From Flavobacterium inviolabile (GTDB lineage: Bacteria > Bacteroidota > Bacteroidia > Flavobacteriales > Flavobacteriaceae), in NCBI RefSeq assembly GCF_013389455.1, contig NZ_CP058278.1, positions 868,001-932,000 on the forward strand: a stretch of DNA of 64,000 nt, given 5' to 3'. A program made the translations under genes and the position numbers. The notes below the pieces were generated by a model. It did not search any database. It worked only from the letters and a program-made list of their open reading frames with translations, and had not been told where the DNA came from. Positions 60,078-64,000 of this stretch are shown one piece after another; the stretch's first letter is position 1; each line of letters starts with the position of its first letter.

Positions 60078-63000
60078 TTAATTCATCATTTCCATTAACT
60101 CCAGGGCGCGTTTAATGGATTTTACATTTTCAAAAGTCAATAACAGTCGCAAACCGTTTTTCGTTTCCTTTTCTTTCATCTTGCACAAATTGCCCTGCTG
60201 CTGTACAAATCGCAGTACATTGTGAAAACGTGCCGACTGGTAGAAATCCGATTGCTGGTCGGCAACAAAATAACCCACCATCTTGCCTTGCTTTAAGATG
60301 AGCTTCTCAATACCCATTTTTGTAGCAATCCATTTAATGCGGATGCTGTTCAGTAAGGCAACAGCCTGTTTCGGCAATGGCCCGAAACGGTCAATTAACT
60401 TTTGTTCATATACTTTCAGGTCTTCCTCCGTTTTAATAACACTCAGTTCGTTATACAGGTTCAGACGCTCCGAAATATTGTTGATATATTCATCCGGGAA
60501 TAAAAGCTCGAAATCGGTATCAATCTGGATATCTTTTACATAGTCTTTGGTCTCGATATCATTCTCTTCCGGATACAGATCCTTAAATTCGTTTTCTTTT
60601 AATTCCTCGATGGCTTCATTCATGATTTTCTGATAGGTATCAAAACCGATCTCATTGATAAAGCCGCTTTGCTCACCACCCAGTAAATCGCCGGCACCTC
60701 GGATTTCAAGATCTTTCATGGCAATATTGAAGCCGCTCCCCAGTTCGCTGAACTGTTCCAGTGCCTGGATACGCTTCCGGGCTTCCTCCGTCATGGCAGA
60801 ATAAGGCGGGCAGATAAAGTAACAGAACGCTTTTTTATTGCTTCGTCCAACGCGTCCGCGCATCTGGTGTAAATCCGACAATCCGAAATTATTGGCATTG
60901 TTAATGAAAATAGTATTTGCATTCGGCACATCCAGTCCGCTTTCAATGATGGTTGTAGCAACCAGGACGTCAAACTCGCCATCCATAAAGGCAAGCATCA
61001 GCTCTTCCAGTTTTTTACCGTCCATCTGGCCGTGGCCTACGCCAACTTTGGCTCCCGGAACCAGACGCTGGATCATTCCGGCAACCTCCTTGATATTCTC
61101 AATACGGTTGTTGATAAAATAAACCTGTCCGCCGCGTTCAATTTCATAGGAAACAGCATCGCGTATTATTTCTTCATTAAAACCAACAACATTGGTTTCT
61201 ATAGGGTAACGGTTGGGCGGTGGTGTCGTAATAACCGATAAATCCCTTGCCGCCATTAAGGAAAACTGTAAGGTTCTCGGGATAGGCGTCGCGGTTAACG
61301 TTAAGGTGTCGACATTCTGGGCAATCGTTTTTAATTTGTCCTTAACGGCTACCCCAAACTTTTGCTCCTCATCAATGATCAGCAAGCCCAGGTCTTTAAA
61401 AACAACATTTTTATTAACCAGTTGGTGGGTTCCGATGATGATATCGAGTTTGCCGCTTTCCAGATTTTTAAGAATCTCCGTTTTTTGCTTGGCAGTACGG
61501 AAACGATTCACATAGCTCACGTTAACCGGCATGTCTTTTAACCGGTCGCGGAAAGTTTTGTAATGCTGGAAAGCCAGGATTGTGGTGGGTACCAGGATGG
61601 CAACCTGTTTGCCGTTGTCTACCGCTTTAAATGCGGCACGAATCGCGACTTCCGTTTTTCCGAAACCAACATCACCGCAAACCAGACGGTCCATCGGTCT
61701 GTCGTTTTCCATATCGGCTTTCACTTCCTGTGTGGCTTTAGACTGGTCCGGCGTGTCTTCATAAATAAAAGAACTTTCCAGTTCCGCTTGCAGGTAACTG
61801 TCGGGCGCAAAGGCAAAACCTTTATCCAGTCGGCGTTTGGCGTATAATTGTATCAGGTTGAAGGCGATATGTTTAACACGTGCCTTCGTTTTCTGTTTTA
61901 AAGTCTTCCATGCAGAAGAACCTAATTTGTATATTTTGGGCGGCGCACCGTCTTTTCCGTTGTATTTGGAAATTTTATGCAGCGAGTGAATACTCACATA
62001 CACGATGTCGTTATCGGCATAAACCAGTTTTATCGCTTCCTGTGTTTTGCCTTCCACCTGGATTTTCTGCAAACCGCCGAATTTTCCGATGCCGTGGTCA
62101 ATATGCGTTACATAATCGCCTACCGATAGTGTGGTAAGCTCTTTTAAAGTGATATTCTGTTTTTTCGAATAACCGTTTTTAAGATTGAATTTATGATAAC
62201 GCTCAAAAATCTGATGATCGGTATAACAGGCAATCTGGTTTTCTTCGTCTATAAAACCCTGGTATAACGGAGCAACGATGGTTTTATACTGCTTCCGGAT
62301 GTTTTCGTGATTCGCCTCATCAAGGGTCTCGAAAATATCGTGGAAACGTTTTGCCTGGCCTTCATTGGAACAGAAAAGATAATTCTTGTAACCGTTAAAA
62401 TGATTGTCGTTCAGGTTGTTTAAAAGCAAATCGAACTGCTTGTTAAACGAAGGCTGTGGCTGGGTGTGGAATTCCACCGTTTTCTGCGTTCTGAAAATGG
62501 GTTTTGAAGCAAACTCCACTATGGTAAAATCCAAAGCCTTCTTAACGAAAGAAGTCTGGTTTAAAAACATGGTTTCCGGAGTGGCATGCTGGATCTCTTT
62601 CGATAGCTTTTCGAAAGCCTCATTGGCCTTGTCAAACAACTTGTCCAGTTTGCTCAGCAGCAAATCGGTATTCTGGATAAAAATAACGGTTTGCGGATTG
62701 ATATAGTCTAAAAAGCTTTCGCGGTTTTCCTTCAGGAATTTGTTTTCCACATTCGGAATGATCGTGATCTTTTTCTGCTTTTCAATAGAAAGCTGTGTTT
62801 CTACGTCGAACGTACGGATACTGTCCACTTCGTTTCCAAAGAACTCCATACGATACGGATTGTCGTTGGAAAAAGAGAACACGTCAATAATACCACCCCG
62901 AACCGAAAATTCTCCGGGTTCGGCTACAAAATCAACTCTTTTAAAATTGTATTCGAAAAGCACCTCGTTGATAAAATCAATCGAGATATTATCGCCGGTA

Positions 63001-63434
63001 GCCACTTTCAGCGTGTTTTTGTCCAGTTCCTTCCGCGTAACCACCTTTTCAAAAATCGCATCCGGATAGGACACAATTATGGAAGGCTTTTTACGGGAAT
63101 TGATGCGGTTCAGCACTTCGGCACGAAGGAGAACATTCGCATTGTCGGTTTCTTCAATCTGGTACGGACGGCGATACGAACCGGGATAGAACAAAACGTC
63201 CTGGTCGTTTATCAGGTTTTCCAGATCATTTAAATAGTAAGCCGCTTCTTCTTTATCCTGAAAAAGAAGCAGAAATGGCAGGTCGCTTTTTGAAAAAAGG
63301 GATTGTACCACAAAAGACAGGGAAGAACCAACCAATCCTTTCAGATGCAGTTTGTTTTCTCTTTTTTGCAGCTGGTCTGCCAAAAGACTCACTTTTGAAG
63401 ACTTTTCGTATATGTTTACTATATCGGGTTTCAA
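60078..63434 (-). CDS. mfd: Transcription-repair coupling factor
   Basis: Superfamily 2 translocase that removes RNA polymerase stalled at damage and recruits UvrA. 1118 residues. Order: UvrB-homology region (residues 1-340), RNA-polymerase-interaction/CarD-like domain (about 430-500: LTTLSVGDYVTHIDHGIGKF), helicase with CGDVGFGKTEVAIRAAF, DEEQKFGV, LTATPIPRTLQ and GRVGRSNKKAFCYF, and the C-terminal TRCF domain. It is shorter than E. coli Mfd but within the normal Bacteroidota size. The partner uvrC is 15 kb away. Confidence 0.96.
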   Translation of the reverse strand: MKPDIVNIYEKSSKVSLLADQLQKRENKLHLKGLVGSSLSFVVQSLFSKSDLPFLLLFQDKEEAAYYLNDLENLINDQDVLFYPGSYRRPYQIEETDNANVLLRAEVLNRINSRKKPSIIVSYPDAIFEKVVTRKELDKNTLKVATGDNISIDFINEVLFEYNFKRVDFVAEPGEFSVRGGIIDVFSFSNDNPYRMEFFGNEVDSIRTFDVETQLSIEKQKKITIIPNVENKFLKENRESFLDYINPQTVIFIQNTDLLLSKLDKLFDKANEAFEKLSKEIQHATPETMFLNQTSFVKKALDFTIVEFASKPIFRTQKTVEFHTQPQPSFNKQFDLLLNNLNDNHFNGYKNYLFCSNEGQAKRFHDIFETLDEANHENIRKQYKTIVAPLYQGFIDEENQIACYTDHQIFERYHKFNLKNGYSKKQNITLKELTTLSVGDYVTHIDHGIGKFGGLQKIQVEGKTQEAIKLVYADNDIVYVSIHSLHKISKYNGKDGAPPKIYKLGSSAWKTLKQKTKARVKHIAFNLIQLYAKRRLDKGFAFAPDSYLQAELESSFIYEDTPDQSKATQEVKADMENDRPMDRLVCGDVGFGKTEVAIRAAFKAVDNGKQVAILVPTTILAFQHYKTFRDRLKDMPVNVSYVNRFRTAKQKTEILKNLESGKLDIIIGTHQLVNKNVVFKDLGLLIIDEEQKFGVAVKDKLKTIAQNVDTLTLTATPIPRTLQFSLMAARDLSVITTPPPNRYPIETNVVGFNEEIIRDAVSYEIERGGQVYFINNRIENIKEVAGMIQRLVPGAKVGVGHGQMDGKKLEELMLAFMDGEFDVLVATTIIESGLDVPNANTIFINNANNFGLSDLHQMRGRVGRSNKKAFCYFICPPYSAMTEEARKRIQALEQFSELGSGFNIAMKDLEIRGAGDLLGGEQSGFINEIGFDTYQKIMNEAIEELKENEFKDLYPEENDIETKDYVKDIQIDTDFELLFPDEYINNISERLNLYNELSVIKTEEDLKVYEQKLIDRFGPLPKQAVALLNSIRIKWIATKMGIEKLILKQGKMVGYFVADQQSDFYQSARFHNVLRFVQQQGNLCKMKEKETKNGLRLLLTFENVKSIKRALELMEMMN

Positions 63435-63477
63435 AAAATAGATGGTTTAAAGTTGATGGGAAATAAATCCCAGCAGT

Positions 63478-64000
63478 TTATTTTTTAGGCTCTGAAAAAT
63501 TTGCTCTGGCACGGCGCACGGTGTCAAGCGCCTGTAACATTTCCGTTTCTCCAATTTCTTTAGGAATTTCCATTTTATAAAGAATTTCATCCATTTGGGT
63601 TTGTACGGACATTACTTCTTCCGAAACTTCATGAATTAATGAAATTACTTTTTTAGTCGGGATATAATCCAGGGAAATAAAGGTTTCCAGCGATTTAACT
63701 TTGGTGTTCAAAGTCGACAGGCGGCTTTTTACCGCAGGCGTATTGAAAATCACCGGGATATTATTGGTTAGCGAATCCGATTTTTTAACCAGGGTGATCG
63801 TCTTTAACTTAAAGGCATTCAGGGTGCTTTTCGGTTTCTGAGCCAGTTCCTGTTTGAACTGGCGCCATTCTTCCCAATTCTGGATTTTGCTTTGTACTTT
63901 CGGACTTACGGCCGGAATGTCGAATTTCCAGTTGGAATTGATAATGGCAAAAACGGAGTCCCTTTGCTGTAACGATTTTTGATATTCGATCTCACGTTCA
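63478..64000 (-). CDS. Unknown protein, C-terminal part (runs off right edge)
   Basis: An open minus-strand frame with no stop from base 64000 to a stop at 63478. Visible part 173 residues, mostly helical with heptad-like hydrophobics (SRLSTLNTKVKSLETFISLD, KVISLIHEVSEEVMSVQTQM), suggesting a coiled-coil segment. There is no ATG in the visible stretch (the first internal candidate is a GTG at 63753), so the start is outside the window. It precedes mfd by 43 bases on the same strand and is probably co-transcribed. I do not recognise the family. Confidence 0.7.
   Translation of the reverse strand, partial: EREIEYQKSLQQRDSVFAIINSNWKFDIPAVSPKVQSKIQNWEEWRQFKQELAQKPKSTLNAFKLKTITLVKKSDSLTNNIPVIFNTPAVKSRLSTLNTKVKSLETFISLDYIPTKKVISLIHEVSEEVMSVQTQMDEILYKMEIPKEIGETEMLQALDTVRRARANFSEPKK

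Noticed and set aside
1..64000. tRNA, rRNA, CRISPR array, prophage or biosynthetic cluster
   Set aside because: No cloverleaf-like, repeat-spacer, phage-structural or modular-synthase signal was seen by reading; a covariance-model scan would be the decisive test for missed small RNAs.

Overview
This window looks like chromosome from a member of the Flavobacteriaceae, most likely Flavobacterium or a close relative. The evidence is: many starts are preceded by the Bacteroidota vegetative -7 box TANNTTTG rather than a Shine-Dalgarno sequence; a PorZ-like type IX secretion protein is present; there is a complete MoxR/Bat aerotolerance-type operon; surface lipoproteins, a GH92 mannosidase and a TonB-dependent receptor with an N-terminal carboxypeptidase-like domain are encoded; and base composition is moderately AT-rich. 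No rRNA, tRNA or CRISPR array was seen. Gene density is high and no gene-free stretch exceeds about 300 bases.

Layout. 1-450: end of an IS3-family insertion sequence (orfA, a -1 frameshift site, start of orfB, terminal repeat). 521-2739: 3-hydroxyanthranilate dioxygenase and an ALDH7-type dehydrogenase. 2809-6068 (minus): a small beta-barrel protein, then an SDR / AlbA_2 (Schlafen-type) / PPP-phosphatase gene run. 6239-15182: MoxR, DUF58, a BatD-like membrane protein and BatA-E. 15184-24030: cvpA, a small conserved protein, pheS, an unknown gene, GH92 alpha-mannosidase, TerC, gpsA and a lipoprotein behind a sigma-54-like promoter. 24127-30155: iron alcohol dehydrogenase, the yicC-gmk-nadD operon, an ArsC-like protein plus DMT exporter, DinB and a DUF3298-type lipoprotein. 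30260-34781: cystathionine gamma-synthase/lyase, a THC0290_0291-like protein, PorZ. 34827-41381: recO, ileS, a DksA-like protein lacking its zinc cysteines, lspA, a surface lipoprotein. 41419-48845: 5-formyl-THF cyclo-ligase and an aspartoacylase-family protein, uvrC, a patatin/beta-barrel protein, an APC permease. 49095-56364: homogentisate dioxygenase, HPP dioxygenase, then DUF3108, tryptophan 2,3-dioxygenase, M23 peptidase and pgi in a tight run. 56564-64000: TonB receptor, DsbA/FrnE, mfd, and the 3' part of a gene that runs off the right edge.

How the genes fit together. Most of the window is housekeeping with conserved flavobacterial features. One theme is aromatic amino acid breakdown: tyrosine through HppD and HmgA, tryptophan through TDO and (50 kb away) 3-hydroxyanthranilate dioxygenase. 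A second theme is the envelope: Bat complex, PorZ, LspA, lipoproteins, barrel proteins, M23 peptidase. I see no clear new multi-gene system such as a defence island or biosynthetic cluster. The least explained signals are regulatory: the 51581-51747 region between hppD and the DUF3108-TDO run (inverted repeat over a perfect promoter, 16-codon ORF, terminator, second perfect promoter), a 28-nt near-palindrome before hppD, and a sigma-54-like promoter before a lipoprotein gene. Several naive longest-ORF starts lie inside -7 boxes, and I moved those starts downstream.
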